Assembly: GCA_937883755.1 (NCBI GenBank)
Contig: CAKZYA010000005.1
Coordinates: 1-64,000 of the forward strand
Origin: an uncultured Flammeovirgaceae bacterium
GTDB taxonomy: Bacteria; Bacteroidota; Bacteroidia; Cytophagales; Cyclobacteriaceae
Length of the DNA: 64,000 bases
Direction: 5' to 3'
The notes beneath the pieces were generated by a model. It ran no database searches, was not told where the DNA came from, and worked only from the letters and a program-made list of their open reading frames with translations. This document shows positions 1-9,196 of this stretch, in pieces (positions within the stretch are counted from its first letter, which is position 1; each line of letters starts with the position of its first letter). A program made the translations under genes and the position numbers.

Positions 1-56
1 AACACTTGAACACTTGAACACTTGAACACTTGAACACTTGAACACTTGAACACTTA
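1..56. repeat. 8-bp tandem repeat (AACACTTG)n at the window edge
   Basis: Six perfect copies of the octamer AACACTTG are followed by a seventh that differs in its last base (AACACTTA). The array runs off the left edge of the window, so its full length is unknown. It ends 4 bases before the stop codon side of the citrate synthase gene, so it lies directly 3' of that gene. There is no spacer between units, so it is a simple sequence repeat and not a CRISPR. Confidence 0.95.
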
Positions 57-60
57 TATG

Positions 61-1338
61 CTATCGCTCAATCGTACGCTCATTATAACCAGTGTAGATT
101 TGGCGGGGACGGCCAATGGGCTCCTTATTTTCCCGCATTTCTTTCCACTGGGCAATCCAGCCGGGTAGGCGACCAAGGGCAAACATCACAGTAAACATAT
201 CAGTTGGAATGCCCATAGCGCGGTAGATGATTCCTGAATAAAAGTCTACGTTCGGGTACAGTTTGCGCTCTTGGAAGTATTCATCGTTTAGCGCAGCTTC
301 TTCCAAGCCTTTGGCAATATCTAGTACTGGGTCATTCACTCCCAAACCAGATAATACTTCATCAGCGTTTTTCTTGATGATACGGGCGCGAGGATCAAAG
401 TTTTTGTATACCCGGTGCCCAAAACCCATTAGCCGGAATGGATCTTCTTTATCTTTAGCTTTATCCAGATACTTCTTTACATCGCCGCCATCAGCCTTAA
501 TATTCTCCAACATCTCTATTACCGCCTGATTGGCTCCGCCGTGCAAAGGTCCCCACAGTGCATTAATTCCAGCTGAAATAGAAGCATAAAGGCTAGCTTG
601 AGAAGAACCTACAATCCGCACAGTAGAAGTAGAGCAATTCTGCTCGTGATCAGCGTGTAGGATTAGTAATTTATCCAGAGCATCGCTTACTACCGGGTCA
701 GCTTCATAAGGCTCAGCCGGTAGGGCAAACATCATTTTTAGGAAGTTACTGCAATAATCCAGACGATTGTCAGGATAGGTGACTGGGTGACCGATTTTGT
801 GTTTGTACGCCCAAGCGGCAAAAGTAGGTAGTTTAGCAATAATGCGGATAATACTCAGCTTCACTTCTTCTTTTGATCGATTGGGGTCAAGTGACTCCGG
901 ATAGAAAGCAGTAAGAGAGCAAACCAAAGACGAAAGAACTCCCATGGGGTGGGCACTAGAAGGAAATCCATCTAGAATCTTTTTGTAGTCTTCGTGCACC
1001 ATGGTATGATGCGTAATTTCTTCCTTGAATGAGGAAAATTCATCAGCTGAAGGAAGCTCACCATTGATAAGTAGGTAAGCTACTTCTAGAAACGAAGATT
1101 TGGAAGTTAGTTCTTCAATAGAGTACCCTCGGTAGCGAAGAATACCCTGTTCGCCATCCAAAAAAGTGATAGAGCTAGTGGTTGACCCAGTATTTTTAAA
1201 ACCAGGATCAATGGTGATATAACCGCTTTGTCCGCGGAGCTTACTGATATCGACTGCCTTTTCCTCTTCCGAGCCTTCTACCACGGGTAATTCGTAGGTG
1301 CTACCATTTATTTTGAGTTCAGCGATGTTGTCAGCCAT
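61..1338 (-). CDS. gltA: citrate synthase
   Basis: Condenses oxaloacetate and acetyl-CoA to citrate in the cytoplasm, the first step of the TCA cycle. The 425-residue product has the length of the hexameric type II enzymes of Gram-negative bacteria. The family signatures are in order: HADHEQNCSTSTVR near residue 230, GPLHGGANQ near 265, GFGHRVYKNFDPRA near 305 with the catalytic His, and the NVDFYSG segment near 365 carrying the catalytic Asp. The C-terminal GRPRQIYTG motif is also present. The ATG at 1336-1338 gives the usual N-terminus. The SPFH gene lies 72 bp upstream on the same strand, so co-transcription is possible. Confidence 0.97.
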   Translation of the reverse strand: MADNIAELKINGSTYELPVVEGSEEEKAVDISKLRGQSGYITIDPGFKNTGSTTSSITFLDGEQGILRYRGYSIEELTSKSSFLEVAYLLINGELPSADEFSSFKEEITHHTMVHEDYKKILDGFPSSAHPMGVLSSLVCSLTAFYPESLDPNRSKEEVKLSIIRIIAKLPTFAAWAYKHKIGHPVTYPDNRLDYCSNFLKMMFALPAEPYEADPVVSDALDKLLILHADHEQNCSTSTVRIVGSSQASLYASISAGINALWGPLHGGANQAVIEMLENIKADGGDVKKYLDKAKDKEDPFRLMGFGHRVYKNFDPRARIIKKNADEVLSGLGVNDPVLDIAKGLEEAALNDEYFQERKLYPNVDFYSGIIYRAMGIPTDMFTVMFALGRLPGWIAQWKEMRENKEPIGRPRQIYTGYNERTIER

Positions 1339-1410
1339 AAGATAGTTTTGTTAGGAAAGAGATGAATTGGTTTTCGTAAAAATAATTAAAATAATAAATA
1401 AAAAAGTCGC

Positions 1411-2235
1411 TTAATTGTTGCCAAGAATTAGCGGTAAACCACCTTCTCCCCCCCCAATTACTACTACTTTACTGTTACTTGACTCAGAAAGCTGAGTAGT
1501 AGCCTCAATACCGCGCATTTTGAGTAACTCATCAGTGAGGCTGCTGTTGATGATTTTGTTAGCTTGGGCTTCACCTTCAGCGGCAATACGCTTCCGTTCG
1601 GCTTCGCTCTTTTCCCTCTCCAGCCGGAATTGGTACGCTAAAGCTTCCTGTTCCTGCTTCAACTTCGACTCTATAGCCGTCCGGATTTGGTCGGGTAAGT
1701 TAATCGATCGGATGAGTAAGGCTCGCATCTGAATATTATTTGCCTCGCTCTGGAGAATTTCTTCGGTTTCTAGAATGATGGCTTCTTCCACTTCCGCACG
1801 CTTAGTAGAGTAGATTTCCTCAGCGGTGTAGCGACCCATTACTCGCCGAACCGTAGATCGTACCTCGGGAACGATCAATTGCATAATGAAGTCTTTGCCG
1901 AAGTTTTCGTGCAGAAAACCTACTTTGTTGTACATAGGATGAAAGCGCACTGAGACATCTACCGCAATATTCAACCCGTTTTTATCTAATACATCCATGG
2001 TTTCCTCTACGTTCTGCTCGCGCACATTATATACGTGCATCTCATTCCAGGGAGCTTTTATCACAAAGCCTGGTTCAAACACTTTGTCTTTCTGTAATCC
2101 GCCGCCAAAGGGTTTAAACAATACACCCCGTTCCCCGGCATCAATCGTAAGAAATAAGCTGGACGACAAGTAAATAATGGCAAAAAATAAAGCAACACCG
2201 ATAACAATGAAAGGAAGAAATTTTCGATTATCCAT
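1411..2235 (-). CDS. prohibitin-like SPFH/Band 7 membrane protein
   Basis: A 274-residue protein with one N-terminal transmembrane segment at about residues 8-28, then an SPFH (Band 7) domain at about 30-200. A charged, Glu/Lys/Arg-rich coiled-coil follows at about 185-235, and the tail ends in a hydrophobic LPLILGNN. This is the layout of prohibitins and of HflK/HflC. Family members form large ring oligomers at the inner membrane, where they hold other proteins or modulate the FtsH protease. Membrane scaffold is the safest reading; a specific partner cannot be named. It lies upstream of citrate synthase on the same strand and divergent from the cystathionine beta-synthase gene, with 258 bp between. 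Confidence 0.9.
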   Translation of the reverse strand: MDNRKFLPFIVIGVALFFAIIYLSSSLFLTIDAGERGVLFKPFGGGLQKDKVFEPGFVIKAPWNEMHVYNVREQNVEETMDVLDKNGLNIAVDVSVRFHPMYNKVGFLHENFGKDFIMQLIVPEVRSTVRRVMGRYTAEEIYSTKRAEVEEAIILETEEILQSEANNIQMRALLIRSINLPDQIRTAIESKLKQEQEALAYQFRLEREKSEAERKRIAAEGEAQANKIINSSLTDELLKMRGIEATTQLSESSNSKVVVIGGGEGGLPLILGNN

Positions 2236-2493
2236 AAGTTTAAATACAGGTTTTTAGGTTGTTTAGAAGAAGGCTGATCAAACCTTTTCAGTAAAACAAC
2301 AGTATGTGAAATAAGGCAGTTAGACACTAACAGCAATCATTGTGTTCATCTTCACGAAACGAAGGTAGTAAAGGTTTTCGCATCCTATTCAAGAATTTGG
2401 CAAAAATCGTCTTCATTACGGGATTTTTTTACATTTTGATCGCAGATATTGGTAGTTTTACTATAAGTTTCCAATTACAAAGTAACAGAACCC

Positions 2494-3864
2494 ATGTACT
2501 ACAATTCTATCATAGAAACAATCGGGAATACTCCCCTTATTAAGCTGAATAAGCTAAACGAGGGGATTGAAGGGACGATTCTGGCGAAAGTAGAGTACTT
2601 TAACCCGGGCAACTCCGTGAAAGACCGAATTGCCGTAAAGATGGTGGAAGATGCTGAAAAAGATGGGAGACTGCGACCGGGCGGAACTATCATTGAAGGT
2701 ACCTCTGGAAATACCGGAATGGGGTTGGCTCTGGCTGCCATAGCTAAAGGGTATAAATGTATTTTTACGCTAGCCGATAAGCAGTCGCAGGAGAAAATTG
2801 ATATTCTGCGAGCGGTAGGAGCTGAAGTAGTTGTGTGCCCAACCAATGTGCCTCCTGAAGATCCTCGCTCGTATTATTCCGTAGCCAAAAAATTTAATGA
2901 AACGATTCCCAATTCATTTTACCCCAACCAATACGATAACCTTTCCAACAAAGCGGCTCATTACGAGACTACCGGGCCGGAGGTGTGGAAGCAGACCGAA
3001 GGAAAAATTACCCACTTTGCGGCGGGGGTAGGTACTGGAGGAACCATCAGCGGGGTATCTAAGTACCTGAAGGAGCAGAATGCTGATATGTTTACGCTGG
3101 GAATTGACACCTACGGTTCGGTGTTTAAAAAGTACAAAGAAACGGGGGAGTTTGATGAGAAAGAAGTGTTTCCGTATCTAACGGAAGGCATTGGCGAAGA
3201 TATTCTTCCAGAAAATGTAGAGTTTGATGTAATTGATGAATTCATTAAAGTGACTGACAAAGACGCTGCGATTATGGCGCGACGCTTGTCTCGGGAGGAA
3301 GGGCTTTTCATTGGCTGGTCTTGCGGAGCCGCCATGCACGGTGCGTTACGCTGGGCACGTAAAAATCTGAAAAAAGATGACCTAATGGTCGTACTACTAC
3401 CTGATCATGGTACCCGCTATCTGGGTAAAATTTACAACGATAGCTGGATGAAAGACCACGGTTACCTAGAGAAGCGAGAGTTTGCCACAGCCCAAGATAT
3501 TCTTCGAAATCGCAACGGCTCTAGCGAACTGACGACTATCCCTTCGGATACTTCGGTAGGTGAGGCTATTAAAATTTTAAACCAACAGGCAATCTCCCAA
3601 ATTCCGGTTACCGAAAATGATGAGTTTGTAGGTAGCCTCACGGACTCTAAATTATTGCACAAACTCATTGAAGAACCGGAGCTTCGCAGCGAACCCGTTT
3701 CTAAGGTGATGGATAAACCTTTTCAGTTTGTGTCTCCTCGGGACACGCTGGATGTGCTATCCTCTTTAATTGACAAGGATAACAAAGCTCTGCTGGTGCG
3801 CGATCAGATCAACCAGGTGCATATTATCACCCAGTCTGATTTATTGGTAGCGATGAGTAGCTAA
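2494..3864 (+). CDS. cystathionine beta-synthase (PLP enzyme with CBS-domain pair)
   Basis: A fold-type II PLP enzyme of 456 residues. The PLP lysine is K43 in NSVKDR, the phosphate/substrate loop is GTSGNTGMG near residue 70, and the PLP-phosphate-binding glycine loop is GVGTGGTISG near 180. The C-terminal third, from about residue 340, forms a pair of CBS domains (VGEAIKILNQQAISQIPV and a second unit ending ALLVRDQINQVHIITQSDL). That architecture matches cystathionine beta-synthase, which makes cystathionine from serine and homocysteine in transsulfuration. A cysteine synthase role is the main alternative, but that family normally lacks the CBS pair. The CBS pair may bind an adenosyl ligand, as in eukaryotic CBS. 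It converges on the next gene at 3994. Confidence 0.92.
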   Translation: MYYNSIIETIGNTPLIKLNKLNEGIEGTILAKVEYFNPGNSVKDRIAVKMVEDAEKDGRLRPGGTIIEGTSGNTGMGLALAAIAKGYKCIFTLADKQSQEKIDILRAVGAEVVVCPTNVPPEDPRSYYSVAKKFNETIPNSFYPNQYDNLSNKAAHYETTGPEVWKQTEGKITHFAAGVGTGGTISGVSKYLKEQNADMFTLGIDTYGSVFKKYKETGEFDEKEVFPYLTEGIGEDILPENVEFDVIDEFIKVTDKDAAIMARRLSREEGLFIGWSCGAAMHGALRWARKNLKKDDLMVVLLPDHGTRYLGKIYNDSWMKDHGYLEKREFATAQDILRNRNGSSELTTIPSDTSVGEAIKILNQQAISQIPVTENDEFVGSLTDSKLLHKLIEEPELRSEPVSKVMDKPFQFVSPRDTLDVLSSLIDKDNKALLVRDQINQVHIITQSDLLVAMSS

Positions 3865-3993
3865 ACAGGCACTGTATGGCTTCGCACATATACTTATCAT
3901 CTAATACCGTGCATCAAAATATTAAGAAGCGGGATGAATGAGAAAAGTTAATTTCTTAAAGTAGTTATCGGTATTCAATGGTATCCCCGCAGC

Positions 3994-5910
3994 TTAGAAT
4001 TCTCTGATGAGATTCTCAAAGTCCAGAAAAAGTCTAAAGCTATCTTTTTCAAAGGTAAAAGTGTTAGCTTTCCTATCTGCTTGAATATACGGAGAGTCGT
4101 ATCGTGGGTAATCAGTGTTGATTACTTGGCTGTCAACCTTAAATTCTCCTTCGAATCTTAGCTCATAATGTCTACTGTTAGATTGATAAAGTAGGTCAAG
4201 TTGATCTTTCTCAAACATTACCTCGTTGCCCTTGATTCGGCGGACGAAGTGCTCAAAGCTTTTATCTTCGGTTTTTGAACTAGCCTCGGTTATCCAAAAC
4301 GTTTGTTTCCCAAGTTGGATAAGATCATCTTTTGTATCGCCCTTGTACTTAAAGTCAGCTGCACCGATAAACGCACAATAGGTTTCTCCCTTCTTAGCAA
4401 ATGCGTAGTTCTGGTCAATCACTACCGTGTCAAACTTGGCCTGGGGAAAGTAAGCGTGGGTGTAATCTAATAAATCCATCTCTATTATCCCTTTACTCGA
4501 CGGTAGGCTATATATGGAGAGGTTTACATTTTCATCCTGCACCGAGTGGGGAAAGTGTCCGTATCCTACCCAGTAGTTAGGTGACGATACTTCCATATCT
4601 TCCTCTACGGCTGGGTGGGTATGGAAAATAGCAAAATAATCGCCAACATTCATCCCAAATACATGCTGCTGATCAGCGTAGCCACCCACTTGATGGCTTT
4701 GCATGGTATACATAGAATAATCTTTTGTTCGGTAGGTGTAGGTATTCCCTTGTTGAATAGCAATGCCATTATACTGCGGATTAATCAAATTTACTATCAG
4801 CGGTTCAAGGTGTAGCCAGTTCAACAGACTAAAGTCTAATGTCTTGAAATCAGCAATAAAGTCGTTAGAGAACATACAGTTAGCGCGCATGTACGATAAT
4901 GTGTTGCGAACCACCTCGGGATTGGTAAAGGCCTCCATGCCCCACTGCATCATCATACTACGGGTATCGGTTCCGTAATAACCTTCTGAGTCAAGTTCAC
5001 TGAGGTTTAGACCGTTACTTTGCTTAATAATCACATCGGAACTATCTAAAGCAATCTCTTTTAGTACCGGAGGTAGTTGGTAATTTTTAGTAGCCACCAA
5101 ACCATACGTCATACCTGGGCTAATCGCCTGACCATTGCCCCAATAGTATTCTGCGGTTCTACTCATTGAGCCATTCTTCCGGTGGTGTTCGTATGCTCGT
5201 CCACTTACTGAAACAAATAAGGTGCTGCGACTTTGGGAGGCAACATCGTAGAATAGTAGATCCAATATGATCTGGCTTTTCTTTACAATCTCTTCGTCAT
5301 CGGCGTAGTCAATAAGGTTTATCAGGGCACCAATATCTTCCTTATAATACACATTAGAATAAAACTCAGTGAACCCATAGTGCCAGCGCATTTGCAGCCA
5401 ATCCAGTATCCGATGGCGGGCTTTTGATTTATGTTGTTCACCAGACAAGCCGCTGTTCGGGAAAATCCTATCAGAGTACTGTTGCCCCATTAAATATTCA
5501 GCAGAGGCGAAGAGAATTTGGTGATTCTCGCTCCAGTAACACATGGAGTTTCCACCCGACTCGTCCATCCAGTAGCGAAAGTTCGTTAGTACGTTTTCTA
5601 TCTTCTGCGAATAGGTGGTGGGAATACTATCGTTGAACTCATAAAGGATACGTATTAGGTTTACCAGTCTAAAGTCAGAGCAGTCGTATTCACTTTCTAT
5701 ATACTCTAAAGCACCATCGAGCTGACCCCAGTTGGCAATACTTTTGCCATTTGCTAGGTCATAATAAACCTGCGATTCATTTAATTGGATGGTTGACTCT
5801 GGTCTTCTAGGGTAAACTTTGTAACGCGATATGCGAACAATATCTACGGCGGTTATTGCTACTACAACAGCCAGTAAAATTCCCCATATCCATTTTCGCT
5901 TATATTTCAC
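3994..5910 (-). CDS. uncharacterised membrane-anchored protein, probable all-helical (alpha/alpha) N-terminal half
   Basis: I do not recognise a named family with confidence. The 638-residue product starts with a positively charged tip and one hydrophobic segment at about 8-26, an uncleaved anchor or signal peptide with the rest outside the cytoplasm. Residues about 60-340 look alpha-helical, with aromatic-rich repeats including a WSENHQILFASAEYL segment near 145, typical of (alpha/alpha) toroid enzymes. The C-terminal part, from about 350, is beta-rich. Helical toroid followed by beta-sandwich is the plan of several polysaccharide lyases, and the neighbouring sulfatase locus would suit that, but I see no lyase catalytic tetrad I could defend. 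Monocistronic and convergent with the CBS gene. Confidence 0.6.
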   Translation of the reverse strand: MKYKRKWIWGILLAVVVAITAVDIVRISRYKVYPRRPESTIQLNESQVYYDLANGKSIANWGQLDGALEYIESEYDCSDFRLVNLIRILYEFNDSIPTTYSQKIENVLTNFRYWMDESGGNSMCYWSENHQILFASAEYLMGQQYSDRIFPNSGLSGEQHKSKARHRILDWLQMRWHYGFTEFYSNVYYKEDIGALINLIDYADDEEIVKKSQIILDLLFYDVASQSRSTLFVSVSGRAYEHHRKNGSMSRTAEYYWGNGQAISPGMTYGLVATKNYQLPPVLKEIALDSSDVIIKQSNGLNLSELDSEGYYGTDTRSMMMQWGMEAFTNPEVVRNTLSYMRANCMFSNDFIADFKTLDFSLLNWLHLEPLIVNLINPQYNGIAIQQGNTYTYRTKDYSMYTMQSHQVGGYADQQHVFGMNVGDYFAIFHTHPAVEEDMEVSSPNYWVGYGHFPHSVQDENVNLSIYSLPSSKGIIEMDLLDYTHAYFPQAKFDTVVIDQNYAFAKKGETYCAFIGAADFKYKGDTKDDLIQLGKQTFWITEASSKTEDKSFEHFVRRIKGNEVMFEKDQLDLLYQSNSRHYELRFEGEFKVDSQVINTDYPRYDSPYIQADRKANTFTFEKDSFRLFLDFENLIREF

Positions 5911-6363
5911 TTAGAGCATATTTAAGTTTTGTTTTTGATAGCGATTTGCGGCTCGAAGGATAAAATTTAAACATGCTCTTATCCCTAATTGCCCTGCTTT
6001 CATCTGGAGCCATATGCTTACCGTACTGGTTATTGATACAGAGATTCGTAGTAGTGGCTATAGATTTCTTTAAAAGCAGATTGTCGCCCTGAAGAAAATT
6101 TCTCCAGCTAGTAGTACTATTTAGTGGATTTTGAGGAAAATCTTTTACGACCACTATTTTTTACGACCACTATTGAAGTGTCTTTATAAAATTGTTGTAG
6201 TTGAAAGTAGTTAATATTACTAATTATCGTGAATATAAAAAATCAGCCCCTGGAACTTTATGAATTTTCCAGTTCGTCATCGGCAACTTCTAAAATCCTC
6301 AGGGTAAACGTGATAGATATTTTTCGTATCATAGCCACTCGTCATCTCATATAACTGGAAATA
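5911..6363. other. 453-bp AT-rich intergenic region
   Basis: Divergent spacer between the minus-strand membrane-anchored protein and the plus-strand deiminase, so it must hold promoters for both. The one clear structure is a 16-bp tandem duplication (listed separately). An 84-codon open frame overlapping the start of the upstream gene has no signal peptide, no recognisable family and poor composition, and I do not treat it as a gene. Confidence 0.6.
6143..6174. repeat. exact 16-bp tandem duplication
   Basis: The 16-mer TTTTACGACCACTATT occurs twice in a row with no spacer (6143-6158 and 6159-6174). It lies about 190 bp upstream of the deiminase start. It may be a duplicated operator or simply a replication slip; only two copies are present. 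Confidence 0.9.
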
Positions 6364-7611
6364 ATGGGCGATACAGCAATACGTAGTCTTTGGGCTTTAC
6401 TTATCCCAGTGTTAACCTTCGCTAATCCGGCTATCTTACGAGGGCAGGGTACGGTTGTGCTTCCCGGCGAGTGGGAACCTCAGCAAAGCATATGGTTGGG
6501 TTGGGAAGAACGCCCAGAGTTGCAAGGCTATCACCAAGCTGTTTTTGAGCTAATCTGGGCGGTCAAAGATGAAGTGCAAATTAAGATTGTAACTACGTCG
6601 GACAGTGCCACAGCGGTTGCCCAGTCACTTATTACCGCCCAGAATATTGACCTGAACAATATAATATTCCTCACGGTACCAGGTAATCGGTACTGGATTA
6701 GAGATCATGGGCCCACGTTTGTAAAAAATCAACGTGGTGAGCTGCTAGGTGTTGATTTTGATTGGAAGGTGCGAGCGGGGCATGATTCGAAGATCGACTT
6801 GGTAGATAGGAAAATTGCGGAGTTAGAAGGGCTGGAGGTCATAGCTGCCCCGGTAGTGAACGAAGGCGGGGCTATTGAATCTAACGGAAAGGGCACCATT
6901 ATTTTAGTAGAATCCGTAACATTGGATCGTAACCCATTGCTGACGAAGGCTGCGATAGAAGAAGTTTACAGAAAGTCCGTAGGGGCTAAGAAAATTATAT
7001 GGTTGAATAAAGGGTTGGCTCAAGACCCCAATGGTACACGGCCTATTGTGGACAACTACTATGGCTACGGTACTGGTGGACACGTAGATGAATTTGCTCG
7101 CTTCGTTGATCCGAATACTATTTTGTTAGCGTGGGTAAGCGAGGAGGAGAAAGGTATTCATCCCATTAATCAAATTAATTACGAAATTCTTCGTCAGGCT
7201 TACGAAGTGCTATCGCAAGAAACTGATCAGGATGGAAAACCTTTCCGTATTATACGAATCCCGCTTCCCGACATTATTTCTGAAAAAAGATCAGTAGCTG
7301 ACATAACGCAATTTGAAGGTACGCCATCGGCCTCCAACGCAAGCGACTCGATTGAGTGGGTAGCCGCCGCTAGCTACAATAACTTTCTGATTACTAACGG
7401 CTACGTGCTGTTGCCAACCTACACTAAACATGGCTCATCGGTAGCGAAAGAAAATCAAATCAAGAAGGTGTTCACTGAGGTTTTTCCCCACCGAAAGCTT
7501 ATTTTTATCGACTGTATATATCAGAACTACCGAGGCGGAGGGATACACTGCTCTACCAAGCAACAACCTTTCGGGCAAAGTACGTCTAGTCACAATCAAA
7601 AAGCACAATAA
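6364..7611 (+). CDS. agmatine deiminase / bacterial-type peptidylarginine deiminase family protein, exported
   Basis: A member of the guanidino-group-modifying family (PAD_porph), 415 residues. Members hydrolyse agmatine to N-carbamoylputrescine and ammonia, or citrullinate arginine. Catalytic residues are visible: Asp114 in WIRDHGP, His240 and Asp242 in GTGGHVDEFARF, and the nucleophile Cys396 in GGGIHCSTKQQP. EGGAIESNG near 167 is another family signature. The first ~28 residues form a signal peptide (hydrophobic ALLIPVLTFANPAIL), which is absent from ordinary cytoplasmic agmatine deiminases, so the enzyme is probably periplasmic or secreted. Substrate cannot be settled from sequence. The sulfatase gene starts 21 bp downstream, suggesting one transcript. 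Confidence 0.88.
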   Translation: MGDTAIRSLWALLIPVLTFANPAILRGQGTVVLPGEWEPQQSIWLGWEERPELQGYHQAVFELIWAVKDEVQIKIVTTSDSATAVAQSLITAQNIDLNNIIFLTVPGNRYWIRDHGPTFVKNQRGELLGVDFDWKVRAGHDSKIDLVDRKIAELEGLEVIAAPVVNEGGAIESNGKGTIILVESVTLDRNPLLTKAAIEEVYRKSVGAKKIIWLNKGLAQDPNGTRPIVDNYYGYGTGGHVDEFARFVDPNTILLAWVSEEEKGIHPINQINYEILRQAYEVLSQETDQDGKPFRIIRIPLPDIISEKRSVADITQFEGTPSASNASDSIEWVAAASYNNFLITNGYVLLPTYTKHGSSVAKENQIKKVFTEVFPHRKLIFIDCIYQNYRGGGIHCSTKQQPFGQSTSSHNQKAQ

Positions 7612-7632
7612 TCACCTGACTTACTTTCTTTC

Positions 7633-9186
7633 ATGAGCATCAAGGCACTTCAACTAATTTCTACACTGCTCCTGATGACTGCTTGTTCATCCGAGCAGTC
7701 ATCTTCTGCTTCCGAAAAAGAGACTATCCCGGAAGAAATCTCTCCTAATATCATACTGATTTACACCGACGATGTAGGCTACGGTGATGTGAGCAGCTAC
7801 GGAGCTACCGAAATCACTACGCCTAATATTGATCGGTTGGCAGAGGAAGGCATACAGTTTACGGATGCCCACACTACCTCCGCTACCTGTACACCCTCGC
7901 GCTACGGATTACTCACCGGGCAGTACCCTTGGCGGAAAGATGGTACCGGAATTGCCCGGGGTGATGCCGCCCTGATCATTAATCCTGACCAGGTTACCTT
8001 ACCTGACTTACTGAAGCAAGCGGGTTACACCACATCTGTAGTAGGCAAATGGCATCTAGGGTTAGGTCCCGAAGGCGGCCCCGATTGGAACGGAGAAATT
8101 AGCCCCTCGCCACTAGATATTGGCTTTGACGAATCCTTTCTAATCCCGGCTACGGGCGACCGGGTGCCTACCGTATATGTAGCGAATCGTCGGGTAGTGG
8201 GTCTTGATCCGCAAGATCCAATTCAAGTGAGTTTTCGTGAGCCAATTGGCGACGAGCCTACCGGGCGAGACAATCCCGAATTACTAAAAATGCACCCCAG
8301 TCACGGTCACGATATGACGATTGTGAATGGCATCAGCCGGATTGGGTACATGACGGGGGGGGGAGCCGCTCGCTGGGTAGATGAAGATATGGCCGATACC
8401 ATTACGGCGCGGGCGGTCAATTTTATTGAACGTTATCAGAACGAGCCGTTCTTTCTTTATTTTTCTACCCACGATATTCACGTGCCCCGTGTGCCTCACG
8501 CGCGTTTTGTTGGGAAGAGTGGCATGGGCCCCCGGGGTGATGCAATGCTACAATTAGATTGGAGTGTAGGAGAAATTCTAAATACATTAGACAGCTTACA
8601 ATTAACAGAAAATACATTAGTTATTTTTACTAGTGATAACGGTCCAGTGGTGGATGATGGCTACCACGATGAGGCAGTAGAAAAACTGGGCGGCCATAAA
8701 CCAGCGGGGCCGTTTAGAGGCGGAAAATACAGCGCATTTGAAGCCGGAACCCGCGTACCTTTATTACTCCGTTGGCCAAACAGGACTGAACCAGGCGTAT
8801 CTGATGCATTAACCAGCCAGATTGATTTTTTAGCCTCTTTGGCAGCGCTTACTAAGCAAGCAGTTCCATCCGGTTCGGCTACTGATAGCCAGAATAATTT
8901 AGATGTGCTGTTAGGAGATAGCAAAGAAAACCGAGAATTTCTTATAGAACATGCGGCTTCCGGTGCGCTTTCTTTGATCAAAGGGAAGTGGAAATACATT
9001 GAACCCAATGATCGCCCTTTCTACAATGAAAATACGGATACTGAGCTAGGCAACATGCCCGAACCCCAACTGTACGATTTATCAGCAGACCAGGGCGAAC
9101 TGCAAAACGTAGCTAATCAGCACCCCGAAGTGCTGAGCGAAATGCAGGCTTTGCTAGAACAGATTAAAGCTGGAGAAAGTGGGTAA
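7633..9186 (+). CDS. sulfatase, S1 family lipoprotein (arylsulfatase type)
   Basis: A formylglycine-dependent sulfatase of 517 residues that hydrolyses sulfate esters. The signature C-x-P-S-R is at Cys86 (TCTPSRYGLLTG); this Cys would be converted to formylglycine by a maturase not found in this window. Metal ligands are the paired Asp46-Asp47 in YTDDVGYGD and the FTSDNGP segment near 340. GKWHLG near 140 supplies Lys and His of the active site. A lipobox (LLLMTAC, Cys18) marks it as a lipoprotein, so it acts at the cell envelope, plausibly the surface. Converges with the SGNH gene with a 10-bp gap. Confidence 0.95.
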   Translation: MSIKALQLISTLLLMTACSSEQSSSASEKETIPEEISPNIILIYTDDVGYGDVSSYGATEITTPNIDRLAEEGIQFTDAHTTSATCTPSRYGLLTGQYPWRKDGTGIARGDAALIINPDQVTLPDLLKQAGYTTSVVGKWHLGLGPEGGPDWNGEISPSPLDIGFDESFLIPATGDRVPTVYVANRRVVGLDPQDPIQVSFREPIGDEPTGRDNPELLKMHPSHGHDMTIVNGISRIGYMTGGGAARWVDEDMADTITARAVNFIERYQNEPFFLYFSTHDIHVPRVPHARFVGKSGMGPRGDAMLQLDWSVGEILNTLDSLQLTENTLVIFTSDNGPVVDDGYHDEAVEKLGGHKPAGPFRGGKYSAFEAGTRVPLLLRWPNRTEPGVSDALTSQIDFLASLAALTKQAVPSGSATDSQNNLDVLLGDSKENREFLIEHAASGALSLIKGKWKYIEPNDRPFYNENTDTELGNMPEPQLYDLSADQGELQNVANQHPEVLSEMQALLEQIKAGESG

Positions 9187-9196
9187 CTGTTTTTAG

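Noticed and set aside
1-56. Short tandem repeats that could be taken for a CRISPR array
   Set aside because: Units are only 8 bp and contiguous, with no spacers.
2340-2543. 67-codon open frame before the cystathionine beta-synthase gene
   Set aside because: It overlaps the true start of that gene in another frame and has no family or signal features.
5900-6154. 84-codon minus-strand frame upstream of the toroid-like protein
   Set aside because: Overlaps the start of that gene, no recognisable features, lies in a promoter region.
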